From contig DVAB01000033.1 in NCBI GenBank assembly GCA_014189685.1, positions 1 to 52,915 of the forward strand: a DNA stretch of 52,915 nucleotides, written 5' to 3'. This DNA is from Candidatus Naiadarchaeum limnaeum (GTDB taxonomy: Archaea > Undinarchaeota > Undinarchaeia > Undinarchaeales > Naiadarchaeaceae). Positions 41,256-49,658 of the stretch are shown here, one piece after another (position 1 is the first letter of the stretch; each line of letters opens with the position of its first letter). The position numbers were made by a program, and so were the translations under genes. Under the pieces are notes generated by a model. That model did not search any database, was not told the DNA's origin, and saw nothing but the letters and a program-made list of their open reading frames with translations.

Positions 41256-43121
41256 TTATTCTACCATCTTATCTATTAATTTTGCAACATTTTTACAGGC
41301 TTTTTCTCCAACTTCCTTTATGTAATATTTATTGCCTCGTTTAATCCTTTCTGGTGAAGGATATCTCCTATCAATTACAATAGTATTTATTGCCTCTTTT
41401 AAATGTTTGGTATGCCTAACTATATAAGCCCCTGTTCCATTTGGGAAGTAAGAGTCTGGAAAATTTGCATTAATAGAAACGACTGGTTTTCCAAGGCTTA
41501 GCGCTTCTATCCCAGCGGTCGAATATACATTTATAATTAAATCAGAGGCAATTATCAGCTCCTGTATGTTTATGTCTTTTACAATTGTTATGTTTTCAAG
41601 TCCGAGTTTTCTTATAAATTCTCTGTGAAATCTATCTAATTCATCTGGGTGAAGCTTTATCACAAACTGCATCCTTGGAAATTCTTTTATTGTTTCATAT
41701 AAAATTTCAAAGCTTTTGTAGTTTACGCTCTCAGTAAGTGCCTGGCTTGTAAATGTAATTACTGGTTTTTTGTTTGAAATATTCAATTTTGTGCAAATTC
41801 TTCTCCGGATTTTCTCAGCGCTTTCTGTTGGGATATCTTCTGCCTGCCCGGCAATTACTATTTGGTCATTTCTCACTTTTCTTTTTAATAGATTCTTTTT
41901 AGTCTGTGCGCCATACGCAGCAAACTTTGTGCATTTGCTTCCATCAAACAGGGCGTGGTCCCATATTGCCCCATGTTGTACGATTAATGTTTTTACACCT
42001 TTTTTGTTTCCAGCTGCAATTAGAATTCTCCCAAATCTTGATAGCTCATCTACAGTTACAACTAAATCTGGAAGCTCAGTTGCTATCATTTGGTTAAATA
42101 ATTCAATATAGGTTACAAGAGTTGGATACCCTATGTAATGCATATACAAAAGCATCTCATCCAGCACTTTGCTAATGTCAATATTTTTGTAATAAAGTGC
42201 TTCTCTCAATTTTGGATTTCCAAAGACCTTTTCAAAATCCTTTCTAAAAATTGCTTTCTGGGCATATATACTTGCGAGTGCGCCTTCAGTTGCATAGTCC
42301 TGCAATCTTTTATACTTAATTCCCGCTCGCTCAAAGATTTCCCCACTTTCGTGAACTCCAACATAAACAACCTCGTATTTTTTCACTAATTTTTTTGCCC
42401 AAGGAATAACTTTTGTAGGGCTTATTAGGTCATGCGCAATTAAAATTTTCTTCTTTGTTTTTGTTGGAGCAGAAATATGCCTTGCTTTTAACTTTCTAAA
42501 GTATGGTGGAAAATTTAGAAACCCCAAATTCTCTATTGCAAATCTCTTTATTTTCCATGGAATATGAGAGAATTTCCCACTTCGGTCCTCTATTACAACT
42601 CCGTTGCTTTCTGCAGCAAGCATGAAGAGCTTTTGAGAAAAGTGCGCACTGTTTAAGATAATTGCTTGGTTGGGTCTGTATTTTTTGATTAATTCAATAA
42701 AAGCATCTAATGATCTAATCGCAGGAAGAACAAATGCCCTCCACAGATTTTTTTCATCCAAATAAGGAAGCAGGATTCCTCTGTACGTGCTCTGCGGATC
42801 AACTTGTTTCAGTACTTTTATCAAATTTCGCAAAAAATTGAACGTAATTTCTCCATATTTTATATTATACACGTCAGCAGTCACATCCCTTCTCGATATA
42901 TGGGGGATTTTGTTTTGGTTGAAAAAAGTCTCGGTTCTCCTATCCAGCGCAACCGCATTTACATCAATTCCTTTTTTCTGTTTCTCAAGAATGAGATTTT
43001 TTACAGCCTGAAAGCGAAATTTCTTTAAAGTTAGCGATGCGAAATCATAAACCTTTTTAAACGGAATACTAAATTCCAATTTTTGCGAATCCAAAACTAG
43101 CATTGCACTTCTTTTTTTCAT
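41256..43121 (-). CDS. GT-B glycosyltransferase-like protein (capsule/polysialyltransferase-like)
   Basis: 621 aa, no membrane helices. Two Rossmann-like halves are seen: residues about 1-240 with an unusual basic N-domain, and about 225-610. The C-terminal half has KLHPDEL (His491-Pro492) and NVYSTAGIEAL (Ser534, Thr535, Glu538), the His-Pro plus Ser/Thr pattern of enzymes using CMP- or CDP-linked donors (polysialyltransferases, KpsS-like and TagF-like). Because the same operon makes a CMP-nonulosonate, this is my best candidate for its transferase. An NDP-sugar 2-epimerase, which shares the fold, is less likely: its motifs are absent. Confidence 0.7.
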   Translation of the reverse strand: MKKRSAMLVLDSQKLEFSIPFKKVYDFASLTLKKFRFQAVKNLILEKQKKGIDVNAVALDRRTETFFNQNKIPHISRRDVTADVYNIKYGEITFNFLRNLIKVLKQVDPQSTYRGILLPYLDEKNLWRAFVLPAIRSLDAFIELIKKYRPNQAIILNSAHFSQKLFMLAAESNGVVIEDRSGKFSHIPWKIKRFAIENLGFLNFPPYFRKLKARHISAPTKTKKKILIAHDLISPTKVIPWAKKLVKKYEVVYVGVHESGEIFERAGIKYKRLQDYATEGALASIYAQKAIFRKDFEKVFGNPKLREALYYKNIDISKVLDEMLLYMHYIGYPTLVTYIELFNQMIATELPDLVVTVDELSRFGRILIAAGNKKGVKTLIVQHGAIWDHALFDGSKCTKFAAYGAQTKKNLLKRKVRNDQIVIAGQAEDIPTESAEKIRRRICTKLNISNKKPVITFTSQALTESVNYKSFEILYETIKEFPRMQFVIKLHPDELDRFHREFIRKLGLENITIVKDINIQELIIASDLIINVYSTAGIEALSLGKPVVSINANFPDSYFPNGTGAYIVRHTKHLKEAINTIVIDRRYPSPERIKRGNKYYIKEVGEKACKNVAKLIDKMVE

Positions 43122-43714
43122 TGTTTGACTGCCAAAACTTTAAAACCATGAGTAAGCCATCTGAAAATTGGAATTTCAAGGAAATAATGAACGTATGGGC
43201 TCAATCCTAAATATCCAAATCCAGGAATTCCTCGAGTTCTACATGTGTATTCAATCTCAAATCCATTATCTAGAAATAATTCTTGAATTGCTCTTTTTGT
43301 GAATGGGCGCACATGCGTGTAATCATCCCAAGCTTTTGCACTCGGACTTGGAACCACTGCTAAAATCACTCCGCCTTTTTTCAAAACTCTATTGCATTCA
43401 GAAGCAAGTTTCCATGGCTCTACTAAATGCTCAAAAACATCCTTTGCAAAAATTGCATCAAAAAATCCACTCTTGAATGGAAGCCTTTTATTCAAATCTG
43501 CTTTTCTTGCCTTCTCATATTTTTTTGCATCTCGTATTGCTCCGCTATCAACATCCAATCCATAAACCCCAACTCCAGAAGGTTTGTATTTTCCAAACAA
43601 TCCTTTTCCGCAGCCTAAATCAAGAACTCTTTCCACTCTGCCCAATTCCCCCCAGTAATTTCGAGCTTCTGTCTCACTCATAACTCTTTTCCAATAATAG
43701 CGTTTCTTTTCCAT
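43118..43714 (-). CDS. SAM-dependent methyltransferase (class I)
   Basis: 198 aa. SAM motif VLDLGCGKGLFG (about 30-41), GLDVDSGAI (about 53-61), motif DAIFAKDVFEHL (about 88-99) and LKKGGVILAVVPSP (about 114-127), the Methyltransf_11 pattern. Overlaps both neighbours (four bases with the GT-B gene, one base with the epimerase gene). In this setting it most likely methylates a sugar hydroxyl or a lipid-linked glycan. Confidence 0.85.
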   Translation of the reverse strand: MEKKRYYWKRVMSETEARNYWGELGRVERVLDLGCGKGLFGKYKPSGVGVYGLDVDSGAIRDAKKYEKARKADLNKRLPFKSGFFDAIFAKDVFEHLVEPWKLASECNRVLKKGGVILAVVPSPSAKAWDDYTHVRPFTKRAIQELFLDNGFEIEYTCRTRGIPGFGYLGLSPYVHYFLEIPIFRWLTHGFKVLAVKQ

Positions 43715-44670
43715 TATTCTGCCTTAAACCACTCAATAGTTTTCTTTAATCCCTCATCCAAATTTGTTTTTGCGCCCCAGCCCAGAATTTTTTTTGCTTT
43801 TTTTGTGTCAGGGCACCTTCTCTTGGCATCCCCAACTAAAGCAGGCTTATGAACAATTTTCGAATTTGACTTTGTAATTTTTAAAACTCTGTTTGCAAGC
43901 TCTTTTATTGTTGTCTCTTTCTGAATTCCAACATTTAGTGCTTGTCCAATTGCTTTTTCCTTTTCCTGCGCACGGATAGTTGCATCAACCGCATCTGAAA
44001 CATAAGTGAATGAGCGGGTTTGCTTTCCATCCCCAAAAATTTCAATTGGTTTTCCTTCCAACGCTTTTTTTATAAAAATTGAAACTACTTGCCCATATTC
44101 TGTCCCTATCAATTTCGGTCCATAGATGTTAAAATATCTCAGAACAGTTACAGGTAGTCCATATTTTTCATGAAAAGCTAAGCATAAAACATCTCCTAGA
44201 TATTTGCTTGTTGAATATGAGTGTCTGAGTGTTTTTGTTGGATTGTCAAAAATAGAAAAAGCATCCTCTGGAGTTGGAATTTTTTCCGGAAGGCCATAAA
44301 CCTCTGGAGAGCTTGCAAAAGTAATTCTTCTAACATCTGTATCTGCGCAGGCTTTTAAAACATTTAAAGTTCCAGCCACATTTACATCTGTTATCAAAAT
44401 TGGCTCTTCGTAGAAGTATTTTGTTCCATTAATAGCCGCTAAATGATGAACAATATCACAATCTTGTACTACTTTTTCAACTTCTGCCCCATTTCTGATA
44501 TCCCCTTTAATTAGTGTAAAATCCTTTCTGCCTATTAAATGCTCAACATTCTCTTGCTTTCCTCTGAAAAAATTATCAAAGCAGACAACTTCATGTCCTT
44601 TCTTAAGCAAAGCCTCGCATAAATGACTACCTATAAATCCTGCACCTCCTGTTACTAATACGCGTTTCAT
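43714..44670 (-). CDS. NAD-dependent nucleotide-sugar epimerase/dehydratase (extended SDR)
   Basis: 318 aa. TGGAGFIGSHLCEAL (about 7-21), DNFFRGK, VHHLAAINGTKYFYE, FASSPEVYGLPEK (Ser-Pro-Glu rather than Ser-Ser/Thr), Y-x3-K in HSYSTSKYLGD (about 149-159), RYFNIYGPK and TRSFTYVSD, KKILGW. Resembles UDP-glucose 4-epimerase or UDP-xylose synthase. Lies directly after a UDP-sugar 6-dehydrogenase gene, so its substrate may be a UDP-uronic acid (4-epimerase or decarboxylase). Confidence 0.87.
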   Translation of the reverse strand: MKRVLVTGGAGFIGSHLCEALLKKGHEVVCFDNFFRGKQENVEHLIGRKDFTLIKGDIRNGAEVEKVVQDCDIVHHLAAINGTKYFYEEPILITDVNVAGTLNVLKACADTDVRRITFASSPEVYGLPEKIPTPEDAFSIFDNPTKTLRHSYSTSKYLGDVLCLAFHEKYGLPVTVLRYFNIYGPKLIGTEYGQVVSIFIKKALEGKPIEIFGDGKQTRSFTYVSDAVDATIRAQEKEKAIGQALNVGIQKETTIKELANRVLKITKSNSKIVHKPALVGDAKRRCPDTKKAKKILGWGAKTNLDEGLKKTIEWFKAE

Positions 44671-46028
44671 TTTCTTTCAAAATACTCCTTTGGTCTCCCT
44701 ATCCCTTCAAAATCAAATCCCAAATCCAAGGCAAAATTTGGATTTATCATATGCCTTCCATCAATTATGCAAGGAGTGCGCATTAATTCTTTTATTCTCT
44801 TTAATTTTAGTTCCCTAAACTCTGAGTGGTCAGTAGCAATTACCAAGCAATCCGCATTTTTGCAAGCCTCTTCTAAATTTTCAACCTTCTTTGTTTTAAA
44901 AAGTTTCTCAACATCCTCCGGAAATGCAAATCTATCATACAAAACTATTTGCGCGCCTTCTCTATTCAACAAATCGTAAATTACTTTTGCAGGGGTTTCG
45001 CGCAAATCATTTGTGTCGCGCTTGAATGTCAATCCAAGTATTGCAATTTTTGAATTTCTTATTTCTCTCTTATTTCTTTTCAAAACGCTTCTCACAAGAT
45101 TGAAAATTTTCTCAGGCATTTCATTATTAACTTTTCGTGCAACTCTAATCAATGGCAAACTTTCTCCTGCTTTTTCAGAAACATGGGCTAAAATTAAAGG
45201 ATCTTTTGTCAAACAGCTTCCCCCAACTCCAGCCCCTGGAATTAAAATCTTGTTTCTTTCATAATCTTTGTTTGCAGCTTGAATTGCTTCGATAACATCC
45301 AACCCCAGGACATTTGCAGCCTTCGCGAATTCATTTGCTAAAGCAATATTTGTATCCCGGTATGTGTTGTCCATTAGCTTAATAAGTTCTGCAATTCTTG
45401 GGCTCGAGACTTTTACAATTGTTCCGCCCAAAGATTTAAACAATTTTTCAACTTCCTTTGCAGTTTTTTGATCAGAAGCTCCTATTACTTTTGTCAAAGT
45501 TTTTAATTCTCTCATTGCCTGCCCTTCAATTGTCCTTTCAGGAACAAAAGCAATTCCAAAATCAGCTCCTAATTTAAGCCCAGATGCTTTTTCCAAAAGC
45601 GGCGCAACAAATTCCTCTGTTGTCAAAGGCGGAACAGTGCTTTTCAAAATTACTACTTGCCCTTTTCGCAAATTTTCTCCAATTGTTTTTGCAGCTGATT
45701 CAACCTGATCCAAAATCGGATATCCATTTGAATCTGTCGGAGTTCCAACTGTTATAATTACAAATTTGTATTTTTGCATTTCAGAAGCCAATTGTGTTGC
45801 TCTGAAATTCCCGTTTTTCAAAACTTTTCTTAGCGTTTCTTCCAATCCAGGCTCAAAAACATGCGATTGTCCCTTATTTACTCTATCAACAATTTCTCTT
45901 CTCAAATCATATCCAACAACTTCTGCCCCAGAATTAGCTAGGCTCACAGCTAATGGCAATCCTATGAATCCCAATCCAACTACACAAACTTTTTCCTTAC
46001 TTTTTGCCTTTTTTGCCACTTTCCTCAC
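44667..46028 (-). CDS. UDP-N-acetyl-hexosamine 6-dehydrogenase (WecC/WbpA-like)
   Basis: 453 aa. Four-electron oxidation of a UDP-HexNAc to its uronic acid. VVGLGFIGLPLAVSLANSG (about 16-34), ITVGTPTDSNGYP (about 92-104), KSTVPPLTTEE, FVPERTIEGQAMREL (characteristic of the UDP-ManNAcA/GlcNAcA branch rather than UDP-Glc), catalytic Cys in GAGVGGSCLTKDP (about 254-266) and LGLTFKRDTNDLRETPA. A basic 13-residue N-terminal tail overlaps the 3' end of the nucleotidyltransferase gene by 32 bases. Could feed the 2,3-diacetamido uronic acid route with the genes at 25204 and 26196. Confidence 0.92.
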   Translation of the reverse strand: MRKVAKKAKSKEKVCVVGLGFIGLPLAVSLANSGAEVVGYDLRREIVDRVNKGQSHVFEPGLEETLRKVLKNGNFRATQLASEMQKYKFVIITVGTPTDSNGYPILDQVESAAKTIGENLRKGQVVILKSTVPPLTTEEFVAPLLEKASGLKLGADFGIAFVPERTIEGQAMRELKTLTKVIGASDQKTAKEVEKLFKSLGGTIVKVSSPRIAELIKLMDNTYRDTNIALANEFAKAANVLGLDVIEAIQAANKDYERNKILIPGAGVGGSCLTKDPLILAHVSEKAGESLPLIRVARKVNNEMPEKIFNLVRSVLKRNKREIRNSKIAILGLTFKRDTNDLRETPAKVIYDLLNREGAQIVLYDRFAFPEDVEKLFKTKKVENLEEACKNADCLVIATDHSEFRELKLKRIKELMRTPCIIDGRHMINPNFALDLGFDFEGIGRPKEYFERK

Positions 46029-46761
46029 TCCCTGGTGGGGGTATTATTCCCTTCCTCTGCAATATAATCTTATTGGCTTCCAAATAGCTCTCCAGAGTTC
46101 CAATATCAATCCAGTGCGGCGGATTTGCAACATAGCCATATAATTTTCCTTTTTCGGCAAGTTTTGAGAAAACCGCTTGCTCAACTCTAACTTTCCCATC
46201 CGGAATCATATCTATTACTTCTGGCTCCAAAATATAGTAGCCAGCGTTCGCATAATTTGATGGCGCGCTTTCAATGCTCGGCTTCTCAACGAACTTTGAG
46301 ATTAATCCATTCTTATCGATTTTTGCAATTCCAAACCTGCTTGTTTCCTTTTTTTTAACTTTAAATAAAACAATTGTTCCAAGGCCGCCCTTTTTTCTAT
46401 GGAATTCAAGAGCTTTTTGCAAATTTATTTCTGTAATATTATCTCCATTGCACCCAATAAAAGTTTCATTGATATTAGCTGCTGCTGCAAGAGCTTTTAA
46501 ATCTCCTCCTGTTTCCAAACATTCTGTGTGAACAGTTTTAATAAGAAACTTGTAATGATTGTGCTCAAAATAATTCTTTATATTGTCCTCCAAATGGCTC
46601 ACTCCAACATAAACCTCCTCAAGTTCTTGGACTTTTTCCAGGTTTTTTATAACATAATCTATAGTCGGAACACCTCCAACTGGCAAAAGTGATTTTGGTA
46701 TCGCGTATGTGAGCGGCCTTAAACGAGTTCCCTCCCCGGCTGCAAGTATTAGTGCTCTCAT
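45997..46761 (-). CDS. Sugar-1-phosphate nucleotidyltransferase
   Basis: 254 aa. ALILAAGEGTRLRPLT (3-18), IPKSLLPVGGVPTIDY (about 21-36), GCNGDNITE (about 103-111) with metal-binding Asp, VEKPSIESAP (about 152-161) and PPHWIDIGTLESY (about 216-228). Makes an NDP-sugar (UDP- or dTDP-type cannot be told). Unlike the protein at 31765 it has no DNA-binding extension. Its C-terminal Gly/Ser/Lys tail (about 240-254) overlaps the next gene. Confidence 0.88.
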   Translation of the reverse strand: MRALILAAGEGTRLRPLTYAIPKSLLPVGGVPTIDYVIKNLEKVQELEEVYVGVSHLEDNIKNYFEHNHYKFLIKTVHTECLETGGDLKALAAAANINETFIGCNGDNITEINLQKALEFHRKKGGLGTIVLFKVKKKETSRFGIAKIDKNGLISKFVEKPSIESAPSNYANAGYYILEPEVIDMIPDGKVRVEQAVFSKLAEKGKLYGYVANPPHWIDIGTLESYLEANKIILQRKGIIPPPGSEESGKKGKK

Positions 46762-47774
46762 TTTTTCCCCTCATATTTTGTTAACAAATTGTTAACAACC
46801 TCAATAAGCGCTTTTTCCCTTTTCTCCAATGTAAACTGCATTGCCTGCTTTCTTGCTTTTTTTCCAAGTTTAGATTTAATTGCCATTCTTATTTTTTCAG
46901 CAACTTCCTGTGGGTTTCCAAGTTTATGGACATAAAAGCCTGTGTTTAAAACAACTTCTGGAATTGCTCCGCGCGCAGAAACAACAGGAACGCATTCCTG
47001 GCACATAGCCTCTGCCATTGCTCTACCAAACCCCTCATGATAAGAAACTTGCACATACACTTTTGCCTTTGAAAGCTCCTGAACTATTTTTTCTGTGTTA
47101 TAGCCTAAATTTTTGAGATGAACATTCGGAGTCGCAATATTTTTCAAATACTCTGATGTAGCTTTATCCGGAGCATCCCCAATTAGAACAAACTTTACAT
47201 CTGGCAGATATTTCGCAGCCCGAACAAAAACTTCAAGGCCCTTTCTTGTTAAATTGCTTTTTGTCATAACTCCGACTGTAACTGCTGTGTTCCCCTTTTT
47301 TTTCTTATACTTTTTCAGCGCAACTGGATTTACTCCAAGATGGATTGTCCTAACTTTATCGCTATCCAGATCAAAATTCTTTAACATCTGCGCTTCAGAA
47401 TCCTCTGAAAATGGCAAAACAGCATCTGCCCACTGCAATGCGAATATTGGAAAAATTCTTTTTATTGGATGCGCTGCCAATCCGTATCCAATTTCTGGAA
47501 CTTTTACAACATCATAACCTCCAACAACCAAAACAGTTGGCTTTCCAAAAAGTTTTGCGAACATTGTTGTAAAAAACGCATAAGAAGTTGCAAACCAAAC
47601 AAGGCATAAATCAGCTTTCCTAATTTTTTCAATCAACTTCCCAAGCTTTGCAACCATTTGCGCGCCGCTTTTTATAATTAAAATATCAACATCAAAATAT
47701 TTTTTCAAAATTTTGGAATCATCTAATATCATATCGTCCAAATTTTGTGCTACTAATAAAATTTTCTTTTTCAT
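46758..47774 (-). CDS. Family 4 glycosyltransferase (GT-B)
   Basis: 338 aa. C-terminal half carries the GT4 signature: VGVMTKSNLTRKGLEVFVRAAKYLPD (about 167-192), FVLIGDAPDK, VHLKNLGYN, and VSYHEGFGRAMAEAMCQECVPVVSARGAIPEV (about 247-279) with the E-x7-E pattern. N-terminal half has VLVVGGYDVVKVPEIG. A retaining enzyme that adds a sugar from an NDP donor on the cytoplasmic face. Part of the deacetylase/FemAB/GT4 trio at the head of the operon. Confidence 0.9.
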   Translation of the reverse strand: MKKKILLVAQNLDDMILDDSKILKKYFDVDILIIKSGAQMVAKLGKLIEKIRKADLCLVWFATSYAFFTTMFAKLFGKPTVLVVGGYDVVKVPEIGYGLAAHPIKRIFPIFALQWADAVLPFSEDSEAQMLKNFDLDSDKVRTIHLGVNPVALKKYKKKKGNTAVTVGVMTKSNLTRKGLEVFVRAAKYLPDVKFVLIGDAPDKATSEYLKNIATPNVHLKNLGYNTEKIVQELSKAKVYVQVSYHEGFGRAMAEAMCQECVPVVSARGAIPEVVLNTGFYVHKLGNPQEVAEKIRMAIKSKLGKKARKQAMQFTLEKREKALIEVVNNLLTKYEGKK

Positions 47775-48754
47775 TTTCTTACACTCTTTCTAATTTTTTC
47801 CTTAACTCCTGCACCGAGTTTTGAATAGAGAGACGCCATTAGCCTTAATCTCTTGCTTGAGTAAATTCTCTGATAGCCTTGCAACTGCCCTCCCCACCCC
47901 AATTTGAATTGTTTTATTCCCTCAATTGAGGCTCCTAACATATCATATTTTCCAATTCCTTTTTCGTAGCCCCATTTAATTATTTCCCACTGAATTAGAT
48001 TATTTGGATATAGGCTTGCAAATTCTTTCTCTTTTCTTGAGCCGCCTGTCCAATAATAAAGAACTCCGTTCGAATAAGGAAAAGCTGCCCCTCCTATGAC
48101 CTCCCCTCTATAAGAAGCTAAAAGTAATTTTAACTTTCCACTTTCTCTCAAATTTCTTATTGCATCCAAATAAAATTTCTCAGGCAGCGGAGCATAGTGT
48201 GATTTTTCGTAGGTTTGTTTTAGCAAGCTGTAATATTGCTTAATTGCTTTTTCAGAGTAATCCTCTTTAATACTAACTCCTTCTTTCTCAGCCTTTCTTG
48301 TATCATATCGGTGTCCCTTTCTAACTCTTTTCAAATGCTCCTCAGAATTTTTCGCGTCCAAATTTGCTATTATTGTATCCTTATTTTCAATTTCAAAATC
48401 TTTGCCAGCGATTTTTAGTGCCGGAGGCTGTATGACAAAGAAATTTTTCATATTTTTTTTCAATTCTTTTAGCATCCCGCTTAAATTGCTTCCCAAAACT
48501 CCGAGATAAGCAGTCTCTGTTCCAAAAATTGGGGAAAAATAAATTTTCATTAGCGAAACTTTTTTTACAAAAAGCGGGCAAACCCCAACTAAATCTGAGT
48601 TTTCATAAAACATTGCAACTTCACATTTATTTCCAAGATTTTCAAGCGCAGAGAGCCACTCATAAGTGTGGAATGGAGTTGCAGAGCTAAAGTTATCTAC
48701 AAAACTTGTATATTCGTTTTTTACTTCTCCCAAATTTCGAACTTCAACTCTCAC
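47771..48754 (-). CDS. FemAB-like / GNAT-fold acyltransferase
   Basis: 327 aa with two GNAT-like domains. ATPFHTYEWLSALE (about 25-38) is the N-terminal hallmark of FemAB-related acetyltransferases; KGHRYDTRKAEKEGVSI (about 146-162), YEKSHYAPLPEKFY (about 182-195), GEVIGGAAFPYSNGVLYYWTGGSR (about 217-240) and FKLGWGG (about 292-298) follow. Members move an amino-acyl or acyl group, often onto polysaccharide amino sugars or peptide bridges. In archaea the substrate is unknown. Overlaps both neighbours by four bases. Confidence 0.85.
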   Translation of the reverse strand: MRVEVRNLGEVKNEYTSFVDNFSSATPFHTYEWLSALENLGNKCEVAMFYENSDLVGVCPLFVKKVSLMKIYFSPIFGTETAYLGVLGSNLSGMLKELKKNMKNFFVIQPPALKIAGKDFEIENKDTIIANLDAKNSEEHLKRVRKGHRYDTRKAEKEGVSIKEDYSEKAIKQYYSLLKQTYEKSHYAPLPEKFYLDAIRNLRESGKLKLLLASYRGEVIGGAAFPYSNGVLYYWTGGSRKEKEFASLYPNNLIQWEIIKWGYEKGIGKYDMLGASIEGIKQFKLGWGGQLQGYQRIYSSKRLRLMASLYSKLGAGVKEKIRKSVRK

Positions 48755-49581
48755 GATAGCCTCTTAGCAATTTGCCCGCAGGAAATTTTCTCACATTTTT
48801 TATCACTTTTGGCAAGTTCAAGCAACCATAAATAAAATTCCCTCTGCCTTTGAAATTCAGGGGCAAGATGTCTTAAATGGAAAAGCACATGCAAAATTTT
48901 TCCATCCCTTTTTGCTTTTGCAATTAAATTTGTTGTATGTTTTTTTGCTTGTTCGAGTGTAAAGTTTTTGTAAAAAGGACTAAACAAATATGTGTCCATT
49001 ATGTGTATTGGGATCTCAATTAAACCATTATCCATGAAATAGGGTTGTTTTAATTCTTCGCTGTATTCTGTTGAATCATAAAAATATCCTGCTCTTTCAA
49101 TTAAATCTACAGTTTGCGGTGCCCATTTCAAGTAGTGTATTCTGATCCCTTCTGGTTTTTTTTCTAAAATTTCGCTCATTAAGTCACGTTCCTCTTCTAT
49201 CCCAACAATATTTTGATACTCTTGTCCATGTATCCCAATTTCAAAATCCTTTAATTTGCTAATTGCGTTTTTTACCTCTTTTAAATTATAGTCAACTCCT
49301 CTGCCTTTTTTTACGCAGAAGAAAAAAGTTGCAGGAATTTTGTATTTTCTATTTATGCTTGCCAACAGCTCTGTCTGATTCCAACTATCATTTTTTTCAT
49401 TGAATGAATTCCCAATTATATCGAAGAAACTGTTCAAGCCTCTCTGCCTATATAAAAGTTCAGCAAAAGAAACTCCCCAAAACTTAACCAAATTGAAGTT
49501 AAAATAGTGTTTTAAATGGTCAACATCGTGACTAATACATAGTCTCCACTTTCCGCGAGGTAATATTCTTTTAGCTGCCAT
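48751..49581 (-). CDS. Polysaccharide deacetylase-like protein (CE4/NodB fold)
   Basis: 276 aa, first gene of the 17-gene operon. CISHDVDHLKHYF (about 14-26) supplies the catalytic Asp pair and a His; PATFFFCVKK (about 82-91), GIHGQEYQN (about 115-123) gives the H-x-H-like motif in altered form, and HVLFHLRHLAPE (about 229-240) the late His. The H-x3-H metal motif is not textbook, so activity is likely but not sure. Probably removes acetyl groups from glycan amino sugars. GGGAG is one base before the ATG, the same tight spacing as at 6500. Confidence 0.78.
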   Translation of the reverse strand: MAAKRILPRGKWRLCISHDVDHLKHYFNFNLVKFWGVSFAELLYRQRGLNSFFDIIGNSFNEKNDSWNQTELLASINRKYKIPATFFFCVKKGRGVDYNLKEVKNAISKLKDFEIGIHGQEYQNIVGIEEERDLMSEILEKKPEGIRIHYLKWAPQTVDLIERAGYFYDSTEYSEELKQPYFMDNGLIEIPIHIMDTYLFSPFYKNFTLEQAKKHTTNLIAKAKRDGKILHVLFHLRHLAPEFQRQREFYLWLLELAKSDKKCEKISCGQIAKRLS

Positions 49582-49658
49582 ACTCCCTTTTGCAGAGCAT
49601 ATACTTACTCTAAAACCTTATATATGCTTTTTAATATTATAACAAACTCTCTCAATCA
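49582..49658. promoter_or_regulatory. Divergent promoter of ugd and the 17-gene glycan operon
   Basis: TTATATATGC (49618-49627) can act as TATA for ugd (ATG 49659) and, on the other strand, GCATATATAAGG (about 49627 down to 49616) for the operon (ATG 49581). One AT-rich core thus appears to drive UDP-glucuronate supply and the glycan operon in opposite directions. Confidence 0.5.

Noticed and set aside
41256-43121. The GT-B protein as the missing LegG/NeuC 2-epimerase
   Set aside because: Twice the usual length, and it has the HP and S/T-x-x-x-E pattern of CMP/CDP-donor transferases, not the epimerase active-site motifs.
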